Positions 51,001 to 60,836 of a stretch of 64,000 bases of DNA are shown here, one piece after another. The notes beneath the pieces were generated by a model. It was not told the origin of the DNA. It saw only the letters and a program-made list of their open reading frames with translations, and made no database searches. Positions within the stretch are counted from its first letter, which is position 1; every line of letters starts with the position of its first letter. The position numbers were made by a program, and so were the translations under genes. The stretch is from Muricoccus nepalensis (GTDB lineage Bacteria > Pseudomonadota > Alphaproteobacteria > Acetobacterales > Acetobacteraceae), in NCBI RefSeq assembly GCF_006438825.1, contig NZ_RCZP01000020.1:1166-65165 (forward strand), given 5' to 3'.

Positions 51001-51794
51001 TGGACGGCATGACCCCGGCTGGGCTTCCGTCAGACGAGGAGGAGGCCCGTGCCGTCTTCACGCCGGACAAGGCGGTGTCCCTGCTGCCGCCGGAGGAGCG
51101 CCGCGCCGCCTATGCGCGGAACCTCGCGCGGCAGGAGGAGGCGCTGGGCCAGGAGAAGTCCGCCCGGCGCACCCTGCGGCTCGCCATCGGTGTCGTGGGC
51201 TTCGTGGCGGTGGCGGAGGCCGCGGCGCTGGTCGCGCTGCTGCCGCTCAAGGAGATCCGCCCGGTGTTCGTCCACATCGAGCAGGACGGCACTTACACCA
51301 CCTCGATCCGGCGGGATGAGCTGCCGACCTCGGCGCGGGACAACACCATCGCCTCCACGCTCTGGCTCTACGTGCGAGCCCGGGAAGGCTTCATGGCCCC
51401 GGCGTTCGGGGACGATAGCAACATCGTCTCCATCCTGTCCGACAAGGCGACGTGGAGCGCATACGAGGCGGGCGTGGACCCGAAGAACCCGGAAAGCCCC
51501 GGCCGCCGGTACGGCACGCGCACCATCGTTCGGCTGCGGCATGTGAGCGAGGTTCTGACGTGCTCGCGCGCCAGCCGGGACGAAACCTGCGTCGGCCGCG
51601 TGCCGGACTATTACGAGGTCCGGTATCGCGTGATCACCCAGACCGAGGGGCAGCCGCCACGCGAGAAGGCCGCCGTGTCGCAGATCTGGTTCCGCCAGGC
51701 CGCCGCCGTCCCGGCCCGCCAACAGGTCACCTACAACCCCATGGGCCTTCAGGTGACGGCCTATCGGGCGATGGAAGAAGGAGCCACGCCATGA
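51000..51794 (+). CDS. virB8: VirB8-like core assembly protein
   Basis: 264 residues. A cytoplasmic N-terminus (about 50), one membrane helix (LAIGVVGFVAVAEAAALVAL), and a periplasmic VirB8 domain with FVHIEQDGTYTTSI, YVRAREGF, and VRYRVITQTEGQ, ending QQVTYNPMGLQVTAYRA, the conserved NPxG motif. It nucleates T4SS assembly. Overlaps virB9 by 4 bp. Confidence 0.92.
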   Translation: MDGMTPAGLPSDEEEARAVFTPDKAVSLLPPEERRAAYARNLARQEEALGQEKSARRTLRLAIGVVGFVAVAEAAALVALLPLKEIRPVFVHIEQDGTYTTSIRRDELPTSARDNTIASTLWLYVRAREGFMAPAFGDDSNIVSILSDKATWSAYEAGVDPKNPESPGRRYGTRTIVRLRHVSEVLTCSRASRDETCVGRVPDYYEVRYRVITQTEGQPPREKAAVSQIWFRQAAAVPARQQVTYNPMGLQVTAYRAMEEGATP

Positions 51795-52744
51795 TCCGCG
51801 CTGCCCTGCTCGCTACCGCGGCGCTGGCCGCCCTCTCCGCCTCGGCCCTGGCCCAGACGCCACCCGAGCCCTGCGACGGCGCCGGCGATCCACGGGTGCG
51901 CTGCGCCGTCGCCAGCCCAAACCGGGTAATCGTCCTCTACGTCCAGCGCGGCGCCGCCCTGACGATCGAGTTGCCGGCGAATGAGCGTGTGGTCGCCATC
52001 CCCACCTCGGACAACAGCACCATGCGGCTGGGGGAGCCTCGCCGCCGGGTGGTGGCCTCGATCGGCGCCGATGACAGTGACCCCGGCACCACGGACGGCA
52101 ACCTGTCGGTGGCCCGACGCGGTAACGTGGCCATCATCAAGCCGGACGGCGACCTAGTGCCGCAGCCGCTCTTCCTCATGTCGGAGGTGGACGGGAAGGC
52201 GCAGCCTCCGTATCGCTTCGAGCTCCGCCCGGCACCAGCTGGCACGGATGCCTTCTTCAGCGTCCGCCTCCGCAACGTGGCGGCCGAGACCGTCACCCGG
52301 CAAGCAGCGTGGCAGGAGCGGCGCGCGGAGCGGGATCGGCGGGCGGCCGAGACCCGTCTGCGGCAGGTCCAGGCGGCGCCATGCGCCTCAACCCCTGGTG
52401 CCAACTTCCGCTGGGTGGGGCGCGGTGCGGACGCGGCCTCGCGCGGCTTGGCTCCGGCGGAGATCTGCGACAACGGCCGACAGACCTTCATGCGCTTCCC
52501 AGGCGTGATGAAGGCCTCCAGCATCTTCACCGTCCTGCCGGACGGACGCGAGGCGCTGGTCAACAGCACCCCCGGCGAGGACGGCTGGGTGGTGGTGCAC
52601 GACTACACGCCCCGCATCATTCTCCGTGCCGGAGAAGCCATGCTTTGCCTGATCAACCGCGGGTATAACGGGGTTGGGCAGGCCACCGGCACGCGCACCA
52701 TCTCGCCGGACGTGGTGCTGGCGCCTCGGGGCAGCGCGTCGTGA
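51791..52744 (+). CDS. virB9: VirB9-like outer-membrane core protein
   Basis: 317 residues from ATG 51791, with signal peptide MIRAALLATAALAALSASAL. The N-terminal domain follows DPRVRCAVASPNRVIVLYVQ; the middle is an Arg-rich linker (ERRAERDRRAAETRLRQVQ); the C-terminal VirB9 domain has FRFPGV-type QTFMRFPGVMKASSIF and a final PRIILRAGEAMLCLINRGYN. It partners VirB7 and VirB10 in the outer ring. GTGA overlap with virB10. Confidence 0.9.
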   Translation: MIRAALLATAALAALSASALAQTPPEPCDGAGDPRVRCAVASPNRVIVLYVQRGAALTIELPANERVVAIPTSDNSTMRLGEPRRRVVASIGADDSDPGTTDGNLSVARRGNVAIIKPDGDLVPQPLFLMSEVDGKAQPPYRFELRPAPAGTDAFFSVRLRNVAAETVTRQAAWQERRAERDRRAAETRLRQVQAAPCASTPGANFRWVGRGADAASRGLAPAEICDNGRQTFMRFPGVMKASSIFTVLPDGREALVNSTPGEDGWVVVHDYTPRIILRAGEAMLCLINRGYNGVGQATGTRTISPDVVLAPRGSAS

Positions 52745-53838
52745 GCGGCGCGCAGTCCCCTCCCTCACTGCCGACGCCGTCCGTCAGTGGCGGCACGCCC
52801 CCGCTGTCGCCCGTCAAGAAGGTGGCCATCGTCCTCGGCGGCTTGGTGATGTTCATCTTCCTGTTTTGGATGGGCAGCGGCACGCGCGAGAAGGAACAGA
52901 CGGTTCCGGCGGGCGGCGGTGGCAGCGGTCCGGCCGGTGTTGAGCGCCGCATCGCCCTGCCCCCGGTCGAGGTCGCGCAGCCCGTCTCGATGCCGAACGC
53001 TGCCCTTCCCCTCCGGGACGAGGAGCCGCGTGAGCGGGTGCGCCAAGCTCCTCCGCGCCAGCGTCCCCGCCCTTCCGGCATTATGGCCTTTGAGGAGCGG
53101 GAGGAAGCCCGCGCCGCCACCGCCACCGCCACCGCCACCGCTGCCGCTGCCGCTGCTCGCGACGATGACGAGGACCCGGAAGATGGGATGGCCGCCCGCC
53201 TGCGCGCCACGCGCACTCCGGCGGCCCGTGCCCGGCGGCTCAAGAACCCGGACCTGATGATCGCCCTGGGCGACGTCATTCCCTGCACGAGGGACACGGC
53301 CATCAACACCCAGCTCGGCGGCTTCGTGCGCTGCACCGTCTCACAGGACGTTCTCAGCGCCTCGGGCAACACCACCCTCCTTCCCCGGCGCACGGTCCTG
53401 ACCGGCGAGATCAAGGGGCAGATGCAGCAGGGCCAGAACCGCGCCTTTATCCTTTGGTCGCGGGCGCGCACCCCGGACGGGGTGGTGGTGGATCTGGCCA
53501 GCCCCGGCACCGATGCCCTGGGGCGGAACGGAACCGCCGTCGAGGTAAACACCAACTTCTGGGCCCGCTTCGGCGGCGCGATCATGCTGTCCTTCGTGGA
53601 CGCTGGCTTGCAGGCCGCCGCTCTGGCCGCCTCCAACGCCACGCAGCCCGATGGCGGCGGCACGCGCATCAACTTCAACCAGCTGCAGGGCAGCGGGCGC
53701 AGCGCCGCCACCCGTGCGCTGGATGCCACCGTGAACATTCCTCCGTTCGGCACCTCACCCCAGGGGACAGCCGAGATGGTCTTCGTGGCAAGGGACCTGG
53801 ATTTCAGCGGCGTGTACGAGCTGAGGAGCGCCCGATGA
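52741..53838 (+). CDS. virB10: VirB10-like channel protein
   Basis: 365 residues, GTG start in the virB9 stop. One inner-membrane helix (VAIVLGGLVMFIFLFWMG), a Pro-rich and then Ala/Thr repeat linker (coded by a tandem GCCACC run at about 53119-53150), and the TrbI/VirB10 barrel domain: GDVIPCTRDTAINTQLGGF, LLPRRTVLTGEI, RAFILWSRARTPDGV. It spans both membranes and gates the channel. ATGA overlap with virB11. Confidence 0.92.
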   Translation: MSGAQSPPSLPTPSVSGGTPPLSPVKKVAIVLGGLVMFIFLFWMGSGTREKEQTVPAGGGGSGPAGVERRIALPPVEVAQPVSMPNAALPLRDEEPRERVRQAPPRQRPRPSGIMAFEEREEARAATATATATAAAAAARDDDEDPEDGMAARLRATRTPAARARRLKNPDLMIALGDVIPCTRDTAINTQLGGFVRCTVSQDVLSASGNTTLLPRRTVLTGEIKGQMQQGQNRAFILWSRARTPDGVVVDLASPGTDALGRNGTAVEVNTNFWARFGGAIMLSFVDAGLQAAALAASNATQPDGGGTRINFNQLQGSGRSAATRALDATVNIPPFGTSPQGTAEMVFVARDLDFSGVYELRSAR

Positions 53839-54893
53839 ACGCCTATGTCCATCCGGCGAAGCCGCTGCTCGATCACGCCATGCAGCCCATGAGGGCGATG
53901 TTCACGGACCCGACTACGCAGGAGGTCGCGCTGAACAGGCCAGGCGAGGTCTGGTGGCGCCGGAGTCGGGGCTGGGACCGCAGCGAGATGCCAGACCTGG
54001 ACTTCGAGGCGCTGGAGGCCATCGCCATGCTGGCGGGGGCCATGCGCTCCCAGGACGTGACCTGGCAGAAGCCGCTGCTCTCCACGGAGATGCCCGGTCC
54101 GGGCGGGGAGCTGCTGCGCCTCCAGGTGTGCATGCCCCCGGTGGTGCCCGGCGGCACGATCAGCCTGACGTGGCGGCGGCCCGGGAGCGACGTCGACCCC
54201 TTGGACGATCTGCCGCAGAACTACGATGTCCGCGCCTGGAACCAGTGGGGCAAGGACAAGGCGGTGAAGCGCGGCTTCGCGGAGCGCCTGCTGGTGCTGT
54301 ACGACGCGGGCGATGCTGTGGGCTTCCTGCGGGAAGCCATGCGGGTCCGGATGAACATCTGGCTCTGCGCCGCCACCGGAGGCGGCAAGACGCACCTCTT
54401 TAAGTCCCTCATGGGCGCGGTGTCGAAGGACAAGCGCGTGGTGACTGTCGAGGACAGCCTGGAGCTGCAGTTGCCGCAGGAGAACGTGGTGCGGCTGCTC
54501 TACCAGCATGGGGGGAGCGGTGCGACGGCGGAGGACTTGATCGTGGCCGCGCTCCGGATGCGGCCCGACCTGGTGCCGGTGCAGGAGATCCGCACGGGCG
54601 AGGCAGCCTGGGTCTACTTCAACGCGGTGAACACCGGGCATCCCGGCTCCCCTACCACCATCCACGGCAACACGCCTGCCATGGCGTTCCGACGGGCCTT
54701 CACCCTGTGCAAGACGACCCCCGGCGGCGGGCTGATCGGTGACGAGACCCTGGGCAACATGATCGGGGATGCGGTGGACATTATCATCCCCCTACGCAAT
54801 GACGACGGTGGCTTCTCCATCCGGGAAGTCTGGTTCAAGGACGCGGCCCTCCGCGACGGCAAGACGCCCCTCTCCCTGCTGACGGACGCCTGA
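53835..54893 (+). CDS. virB11: VirB11-type hexameric ATPase
   Basis: 352 residues from ATG 53835. Walker A CAATGGGKTHLFKSLM (about residue 176), Asp box VVTVEDSLELQL, Walker B LRMRPDLVPVQEIRTGEA, His box NTGHPGSPTTIHGN. A typical VirB11 secretion ATPase working with VirB4 and VirD4. It is followed one base later by virD4. Confidence 0.94.
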   Translation: MNAYVHPAKPLLDHAMQPMRAMFTDPTTQEVALNRPGEVWWRRSRGWDRSEMPDLDFEALEAIAMLAGAMRSQDVTWQKPLLSTEMPGPGGELLRLQVCMPPVVPGGTISLTWRRPGSDVDPLDDLPQNYDVRAWNQWGKDKAVKRGFAERLLVLYDAGDAVGFLREAMRVRMNIWLCAATGGGKTHLFKSLMGAVSKDKRVVTVEDSLELQLPQENVVRLLYQHGGSGATAEDLIVAALRMRPDLVPVQEIRTGEAAWVYFNAVNTGHPGSPTTIHGNTPAMAFRRAFTLCKTTPGGGLIGDETLGNMIGDAVDIIIPLRNDDGGFSIREVWFKDAALRDGKTPLSLLTDA

Positions 54894-54894
54894 G

Positions 54895-57444
54895 ATGGGG
54901 AGGGCCGTTCCCAAGGTGGCGGGCTGTGCCCTCCTGCTGTCGCTGCTCTGGAGCCTCGCGGCCTCGATCGCGCTGATTGCCCTGGCCGGGCTGTATCAGC
55001 ACCTGGACCGCGTGCCGGAGTGGTCCCTGCCCTTCCAGTGGTTCCTCTACGGACACGCCTATTACGGGCGCCCTGGCGTTGGGCATGACCTTGGGGTGTC
55101 GGCCGCCATCGCCAGCGCGCTCTGCCTCGCCGCCGCGGTCTCGTCCTACACCCGGCCAAAGAACAAGCTCTTTGGCGAGAGCCACTTCGCCACCGAGGAC
55201 GAGGCCGAGAAGTCCGGCCTCGTCTTCTCGCGCCGCCCTCGGGGTGACGCCTTCCTGCTCGGCCGCACGGAGGGCGTCCTAGGCCTTGGGCGCCGGTATG
55301 TGAGCCTGCCCGGGCAGGAGCACGTCTCGCTCTACGCCCGTACCCGCAGCGGCAAGGGCGTGTCCGTGGTGGTGCCCAACGCCCTGAACTGGGGCGGCTC
55401 CCTGGTCGCCTTCTCGATCAAGCGCGACCTGGTGCAGGCCGCCGCGGCGGAGCGCGTCAGGAAGCGCCAGGCCTTCTTCGTCTTCGATCCGACCAACCCG
55501 GACGGCCGGAGCCACCGGTGGAACCCCCTCGGCAACGTCCCTCGCGGTGGCGTCGGCTGCTATGATGCGGTCCAGCGGGTGATGCAGTTCGTTATCCCTG
55601 AGACCAAGGCCAACAACCCCTTCTGGGACAATGCGGGCAGGCGCATCGCCACTGCCGCGGCGGTGCTGCTGGCGGAGACGCCCGGCGCTGCGCTGAACAT
55701 CGCGGCCGTGAAGCGCCTGCTGGGGCGGTCGGACTACGACAAGCATTTTCGGCAGTTGATCCAAGAGGCGCGGAACGAGGCCCGGCCCTATTCCGCCTCC
55801 GCGGTGGACACCATCCTCGGTTGGCTCGACCGCAAGGGCGAGGAGGGCGCCAACGGGGTGCGCGATACGGCCCTGACCGCCATGGCGCTTTGGGACAGCG
55901 AGGTGATCGCCGCCGCGACCGAGGTGAGCGACTTTGACTTGGCGGCGCTGCGGCGGGAGCCGATGAGCGTCTTTGTTTGTGCCGAGGTGGCCGATATCCG
56001 CCGGCTGCGGCCTCTGTTCGCCCTGTTCTTCCAGCAGCTCGTGGACTTCAACACCCGGCGCGAGTTCGCAGAGGATCCCCGGCACCGCTACCAGGTGGCG
56101 GTTGAGATGGACGAGTTCTGGGCGCCCGGCCGCATGGATATCCTGGCCGATGCCGCTGCCTTCACGGCCAGCTTCGGGTTCCGGCTGCTCTATGTCGTCC
56201 AGTCCAAGCAGCAGCTTCACAGCATCTACGGGCAGGACGGCGCCGAGAACATCTTCCTCAACACCGGGGCCGAGCTGCTCTTCGGCGGCGCGGATCAGCG
56301 GCTCGCGGAGGAGGTCAGCAAGCGGGGCGGCATGGACACGGTGACGAAGACCACCACGAGCCGCCCGCGGTTCTTCGGCTGGCTGACGCCGGCCAAGCAG
56401 TCCGAGAGCGAGGCCGAGCATGGACGGGCGCTGCTGCTGGCCCAGGACGTTCAGCGCATCCCTCGGGACGAAATGCTTGTGCTTCGGCCCGGGCTGCTCC
56501 CGCTCAAGCTCTCGCGCGTGGTCTGGTTCAAGGATCGTCGCTTTCGGCGCATGAAGGGAGAGCCACCGCCGGTGCCTTGCCTGCAGCTGCGTGTTGAGCG
56601 GGATGACTTCGAGGCGGTAGCGAGGGCGCAGGCCGAGAGCCAAGCGCAGCACGAGCGAGCCAGGGAGGAAGAGGCGGCGCGGGCGGAGGCCGAGGTTACC
56701 GAGGCCGAGAAGGCGGCGGCCGAGGCAGCCATCCAGGCGAATTCCGCGAGCGAGGTGGAGCGGGCCACGGAAGCGAAGGTGATGATCCGGGTGCGTGAGG
56801 CTGCGGTTGCGCAGGAAGCTGTTCGGCAGGCTCGGCAAGCTGCCACGGATGCGAAGAGGAACGCCAAGGCCAGGGAGGACGCGGCATCCGCCTGGGCCGT
56901 CGCTAGCGCCAAGGTAGCAGAGACGGCGGAAGCTGCTGCCAACGCGACGGCTACCGCAGCCTTGGCGCAGGACGCGGTGGGACAGGCCAGCCGAAGGGCG
57001 GCGGAAGCCCGCATTGACGCGGCCGAGGCCCGGCGGGCCTCCAAGGTACCAGATGCCACCCCCGAAGCCCTGAAAGCTGCCCAAGTCAGGCAGGAGGAAG
57101 CCACGGCCGCTGCGGCCGCCGCAACCGCGGCCGAAGCACAGCATGCCCTGGCTACGTCCGCAGCGGCTGAAGCTCGGCAAGCTGCCGCGACTGCCAAGAC
57201 GCGCGTCCAGGCGATCGAGGCGCAGCAGGGCGACATGGACACCAGCCCGGAAGCTCGGGCGCAAGCCGGTGTTGAGGTCGAGGCCACTGTTGCGGCGGCC
57301 ACCACCGCCACGGTTGCCGCGGCCGAAGCTCAACAGGCAGTCGCCAAGGCGAGGTCGGATCTGGCACTCGCGCGACGTGATACTGCTGCCCGGCGGAAGC
57401 GGGCGGAACACCTCGGCCGCGTCCTGGACAAGATGCGCTCCTAG
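54895..57444 (+). CDS. virD4: VirD4-type coupling protein with long C-terminal coiled coil
   Basis: 849 residues. Two N-terminal membrane helices, then the TraG/VirD4 ATPase: Walker A ARTRSGKGVSVVVPNAL (about 149), FDPTNPDGRSHRWNPL, Walker B VAVEMDEFWAPGRMD. The family part ends near residue 565. The remaining ~280 residues are Ala/Glu/Arg-rich heptad-like helix (AAEARIDAAEARRAS, AAATAKTRVQAIEAQQ and similar), an unusual extension that would double the cytoplasmic length. It probably docks the relaxosome or other substrates. Its stop overlaps tail-to-tail with the relaxase gene by 4 bp. Confidence 0.92.
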   Translation: MGRAVPKVAGCALLLSLLWSLAASIALIALAGLYQHLDRVPEWSLPFQWFLYGHAYYGRPGVGHDLGVSAAIASALCLAAAVSSYTRPKNKLFGESHFATEDEAEKSGLVFSRRPRGDAFLLGRTEGVLGLGRRYVSLPGQEHVSLYARTRSGKGVSVVVPNALNWGGSLVAFSIKRDLVQAAAAERVRKRQAFFVFDPTNPDGRSHRWNPLGNVPRGGVGCYDAVQRVMQFVIPETKANNPFWDNAGRRIATAAAVLLAETPGAALNIAAVKRLLGRSDYDKHFRQLIQEARNEARPYSASAVDTILGWLDRKGEEGANGVRDTALTAMALWDSEVIAAATEVSDFDLAALRREPMSVFVCAEVADIRRLRPLFALFFQQLVDFNTRREFAEDPRHRYQVAVEMDEFWAPGRMDILADAAAFTASFGFRLLYVVQSKQQLHSIYGQDGAENIFLNTGAELLFGGADQRLAEEVSKRGGMDTVTKTTTSRPRFFGWLTPAKQSESEAEHGRALLLAQDVQRIPRDEMLVLRPGLLPLKLSRVVWFKDRRFRRMKGEPPPVPCLQLRVERDDFEAVARAQAESQAQHERAREEEAARAEAEVTEAEKAAAEAAIQANSASEVERATEAKVMIRVREAAVAQEAVRQARQAATDAKRNAKAREDAASAWAVASAKVAETAEAAANATATAALAQDAVGQASRRAAEARIDAAEARRASKVPDATPEALKAAQVRQEEATAAAAAATAAEAQHALATSAAAEARQAAATAKTRVQAIEAQQGDMDTSPEARAQAGVEVEATVAAATTATVAAAEAQQAVAKARSDLALARRDTAARRKRAEHLGRVLDKMRS

Positions 57445-60400
57445 CGCCCCATCCTCGGGCCTCTCTCGCGCCCCGTCTCCTTGCTTTGAGGAGGCAGGGC
57501 TTTTGCTATATCAGGGGCAGCGCCGGTGCGTGCCTTGGTGGACTGCGCGGAGGCCCTCGCCTGGGTGCGCGCCTGCTCCTCAGCCTGCTGCCTGGCCTTG
57601 GCAAGCTCTGGCCACAGGGCATCCGTCGAGCCTTGCTCGAGCAGGCTGATCCGCCGCTCGAGCCGATCCATCCAAACCTCGGGGTCGGCAGGCCGGCGCC
57701 CGCCCTTCGGAGTGGCGATCTGGTGCACGGGATTCCAGTGGTACTCGAGCGTGCGTTCCGCCTCACGTCGATCAGCGGAAACCAAGGCGTCCACGGCTTC
57801 GGTGAAGCCCATCTCTCCTCGCGACACCTTTGCCGCATAGACCCGTGCCAGGCGCTCGGTGGCGGGCACCTCCGGCATCCGCACCCCGGCTGCCGGAACC
57901 TGCTGTTGCGCCTTAAAGGCAACGTGCGTCTGCGCTGGTGCTTGCGCCTGCGTCGGTGCTTGGGCTGGCTTCGTGGGCGCCCGGATGCGTTCTGGCCGCC
58001 ACCGAACCACCTGACCCACACGCCTTGCCGTTTCTGCAGCAATCCGGATGATCGCCTGCATCCGCGTCTCGCGCGCCGTAACGGGCAGCATCTTCGGATC
58101 TCCCGTGCGCAGCCAGGTGTCTCTGTCGGCAACATAGTCGGATGCGTTCAGCCCGTCGGAAGACGCCTTCGCGCTCCGGAGGAAGGCGTTTCGGACGGCT
58201 TCTCGGGTCGGCTTCTCGCCATCAGCCGCGAGGCGTTGCGCGATGGCGCCAGCATCGGCCACCACCACGGCATCCTGACGGTGGCGGGTGAGCGCCACGT
58301 AGGCGCGCGACGCATCGAGACCACCACCCGCGTGGAGGATGGTGAAGTCCGTCGTCCGGCCTTGCGCCTTGTGGATGGTGCGGGCGAAAGCGTGCTGCAG
58401 AGTCGGCGGGGGCTGGTCCTGGCCCTTCCGTGCCGGGGACGCGATCTCGGACAGGCGCAGGGAGAGCGTCTTCCGCGTGCGGTCGAGCCGGAAGGTGAGC
58501 GTGGGGTCCGCGCCGCGCGTGAAGCCCTCCAGCGTCGCCACATCGTTTGCCAGCACGTCACGGCCGGTCTTCGTCAGGGTGGCGCCCAGCGCCAGGCGGT
58601 CGCCCGTGCGCAATTCCATCTCCCGGAGCTCACCCTGCCCGCCACGGCGACCTCCGGCGTGGATGGTGCGGACGGTGATTGCCTCGGCGCCGAGTTCTCC
58701 GGCCGCCACCAACCGGCCACGGATCTCGCGGTTGAGGGCATGCACGTCCGTGTTGCGAGCAGCCAGCACCAGCCGGGATGCATCGGGATGTTGCCGGCGG
58801 TTCCTCTCCCAGGCATCGGCCACGCGCTGCACGGTGTGGGCGGCATCCCGCGCCCATCGGACGCGGCTCTTGGCGTCGTACTGCGTCAGCCCTTCCACGC
58901 TGTTGCCGCCTGCGAAGGCCTGGCTCGCCTGCTTCATCCAGGGCGAGGTCTGCCGTCGCACGTCCTCCATCCGTGCGACGCCCAACGCATCGGCCAGGGC
59001 GGAGAAGGGCGCCCCAGGCTCCACGCTGCGGAGCTGGCGGCGGTCGCCAACCAGCACGACCTGCGCGCCCTTGTCGCGTGCGTGCGCCAGGAGTGAGGCG
59101 ACGTCGCGCGAGGCGGCCATGCCGGCCTCGTCCACGATCAACACGGAACGTGGGATTAGTTCGGCTCGGCCTGCATCGAGCTCTCTGACGAAGCCCTGTA
59201 GCGCGCGGGAGCCGGGAAGCGCGGCCTCCTGCCGCACCACGTCCGCCGCCGTCCAGGACGGGGCGAGACCTATGGGTTGCGCGCCGCCGCGCCGGGCCGC
59301 CTCCACCACGGCCGCCAGGGCGAAGCTCTTGCCCGCGCCGGCCACGCCTTCCACCACCACCACGCCATCGCCGCGGGCGGTGTGTCGGACGGCCTGGGCC
59401 TGCTCGGGTGAGAGGCTGGGCCGGGCGGCGATGACCGCCTCGGCGTCGGCCTTGCGGATGTGGCCTCCTTTGCCCCGACGCTCCATCGCGTCCAGCAGCA
59501 TCCGGCGCTCGCGGTCCAGCGTCTCCTGGGTGGTGAAGACCAACTCGCCGCGCTGGTTCGGCTCCAAGGCCACGAGGCGCTTGCTGGCGAGGAGGCGGTC
59601 GTACTCGGCATGGGCGCCCTCGGCGCCGCCACCGCGCGCCTGAGAGGCCTCCGCGATCATGCGGCGGAGGGTGCGGTCGGTGACGACGGAGGACCGCTCC
59701 AGAGCCTCGGTGAGCGCCGCGTCGGCCGGCCGGTGCTCGGGGTGCCGGTGGCGCGCCGCCGCCTCGCGCACGGCCTCCCAGACCTTTTCCCGGGTGAGGC
59801 CAAGCCCCTCCATCTCCCGGAGCCACCGCGCCTCCAGCCTGCCGTCCTCGGGAACGGTGCCCTTCGTGCGCCGGGTGCTCTGGGTGATCTCCTCCTTCAA
59901 CAACCGGAGGCGCTTGCCCCTGGCCTCGCCAGGATCGCCGGAGGGGGCCTCGCGGAGCGGTCCCTGCCGAACCCCAGGAGTGGTGGCGGCGGCGCGCTCC
60001 TGCTCGCCGGCCTGCTCGAGGTTGGCCCGGACCTTGTCTAGCGCGTCGAGAATGACGGTGCGGCGCTTGGACCAGGTGGCGATGAGCTCCGGCGGGACCC
60101 CGGCAATGGTGAAGGCCTGCCCGTCTTCCTGGATCGCCACGCCGCGCTGCGCCAAGCGGTTCGCCAGCTCGGCGCGGAAGATGGCGCCCCCATAGGTCTT
60201 CCAGGGGTAGAGCTTCTGGGGGTCGAGGGCTCCGGTGGAGCCGTCCGTCCGGCGGCCGGCGTTGACCAGAACAGCATGAACGTGGGGCTGGGGATCGCCC
60301 GCCCGGCTGGTGAACTGTGGGAACAGGCCGGCCGCCACATCCTGGACCCGTTCGCGCGTCTCTCCCCCGGAGCCGCGCCGGGTCTCGAAGACGCCGCGAT

Positions 60401-60830
60401 CGTGCAGGGCGCGCAGCCCGGCCCGGGCAGATGCCGCCATGTCCTCCGCGATGCCCTGCCGGATGTCGGGCGTGGCGGTGGCGTAGAGAGCCCCCACGGC
60501 CTTCGGGGCGCTGAACGTCAGATCCCAGCCCCCTACCCGGCTGTTCCGGGCGGCGGCCTGGACGAGGCCCTCGCCGTCCAGCCCCCTGCCCTCCAGCATC
60601 TCGCGCAGTTGCCCGGGGACGATCGGCCGCCCGTCGGGCGCCAGGCTGTTGGACGGGCTCCACCAGGTGGGCTGCGCGGCCGCGCTATCGACCGTCAGGT
60701 ACTCGTCGGTGGCCTTGGCCAGGTTGGCCTGCTCGGGGAGCGCCTTCTGCGCCTCGCCCTCGTAGTAGTCGGCGGCAGCCGAGAGGTTCAGCCCGCCCTT
60801 GCCGCCACCGATGCGCTTGACGCTTTGCAC
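57441..60830 (-). CDS. MobF-type relaxase/helicase
   Basis: 1129 residues, GTG start. The N-terminal relaxase has the catalytic Tyr pair in SAAADYYEGEAQ, GWDLTFSAPKAV, and the metal site SRAGDPQPHVHAVLVN. The first His of the usual triad (F-x-H-x-T-S-R) is Gln here (LFPQFTSR). The helicase part has Walker A EGVAGAGKSFALAAV (about 510), LIVDEAGMAASRD, VLVGDRRQLRSVEPG, and FARTIHKAQGRTTDF near 815. The C-terminus is polar. It nicks oriT, stays bound to the strand and unwinds it for transfer. Transcribed with the upstream RHH gene. Confidence 0.92.
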   Translation of the reverse strand: MQSVKRIGGGKGGLNLSAAADYYEGEAQKALPEQANLAKATDEYLTVDSAAAQPTWWSPSNSLAPDGRPIVPGQLREMLEGRGLDGEGLVQAAARNSRVGGWDLTFSAPKAVGALYATATPDIRQGIAEDMAASARAGLRALHDRGVFETRRGSGGETRERVQDVAAGLFPQFTSRAGDPQPHVHAVLVNAGRRTDGSTGALDPQKLYPWKTYGGAIFRAELANRLAQRGVAIQEDGQAFTIAGVPPELIATWSKRRTVILDALDKVRANLEQAGEQERAAATTPGVRQGPLREAPSGDPGEARGKRLRLLKEEITQSTRRTKGTVPEDGRLEARWLREMEGLGLTREKVWEAVREAAARHRHPEHRPADAALTEALERSSVVTDRTLRRMIAEASQARGGGAEGAHAEYDRLLASKRLVALEPNQRGELVFTTQETLDRERRMLLDAMERRGKGGHIRKADAEAVIAARPSLSPEQAQAVRHTARGDGVVVVEGVAGAGKSFALAAVVEAARRGGAQPIGLAPSWTAADVVRQEAALPGSRALQGFVRELDAGRAELIPRSVLIVDEAGMAASRDVASLLAHARDKGAQVVLVGDRRQLRSVEPGAPFSALADALGVARMEDVRRQTSPWMKQASQAFAGGNSVEGLTQYDAKSRVRWARDAAHTVQRVADAWERNRRQHPDASRLVLAARNTDVHALNREIRGRLVAAGELGAEAITVRTIHAGGRRGGQGELREMELRTGDRLALGATLTKTGRDVLANDVATLEGFTRGADPTLTFRLDRTRKTLSLRLSEIASPARKGQDQPPPTLQHAFARTIHKAQGRTTDFTILHAGGGLDASRAYVALTRHRQDAVVVADAGAIAQRLAADGEKPTREAVRNAFLRSAKASSDGLNASDYVADRDTWLRTGDPKMLPVTARETRMQAIIRIAAETARRVGQVVRWRPERIRAPTKPAQAPTQAQAPAQTHVAFKAQQQVPAAGVRMPEVPATERLARVYAAKVSRGEMGFTEAVDALVSADRREAERTLEYHWNPVHQIATPKGGRRPADPEVWMDRLERRISLLEQGSTDALWPELAKARQQAEEQARTQARASAQSTKARTGAAPDIAKALPPQSKETGRERGPRMGR

Positions 60831-60836
60831 GGGGCC

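Noticed and set aside
55279-57411. 710-codon minus-strand frame
   Set aside because: Antisense shadow of virD4 and its Ala-rich tail.
57486-59643. Plus-strand frames of 536 and 434 codons
   Set aside because: Antisense shadows of the relaxase gene.
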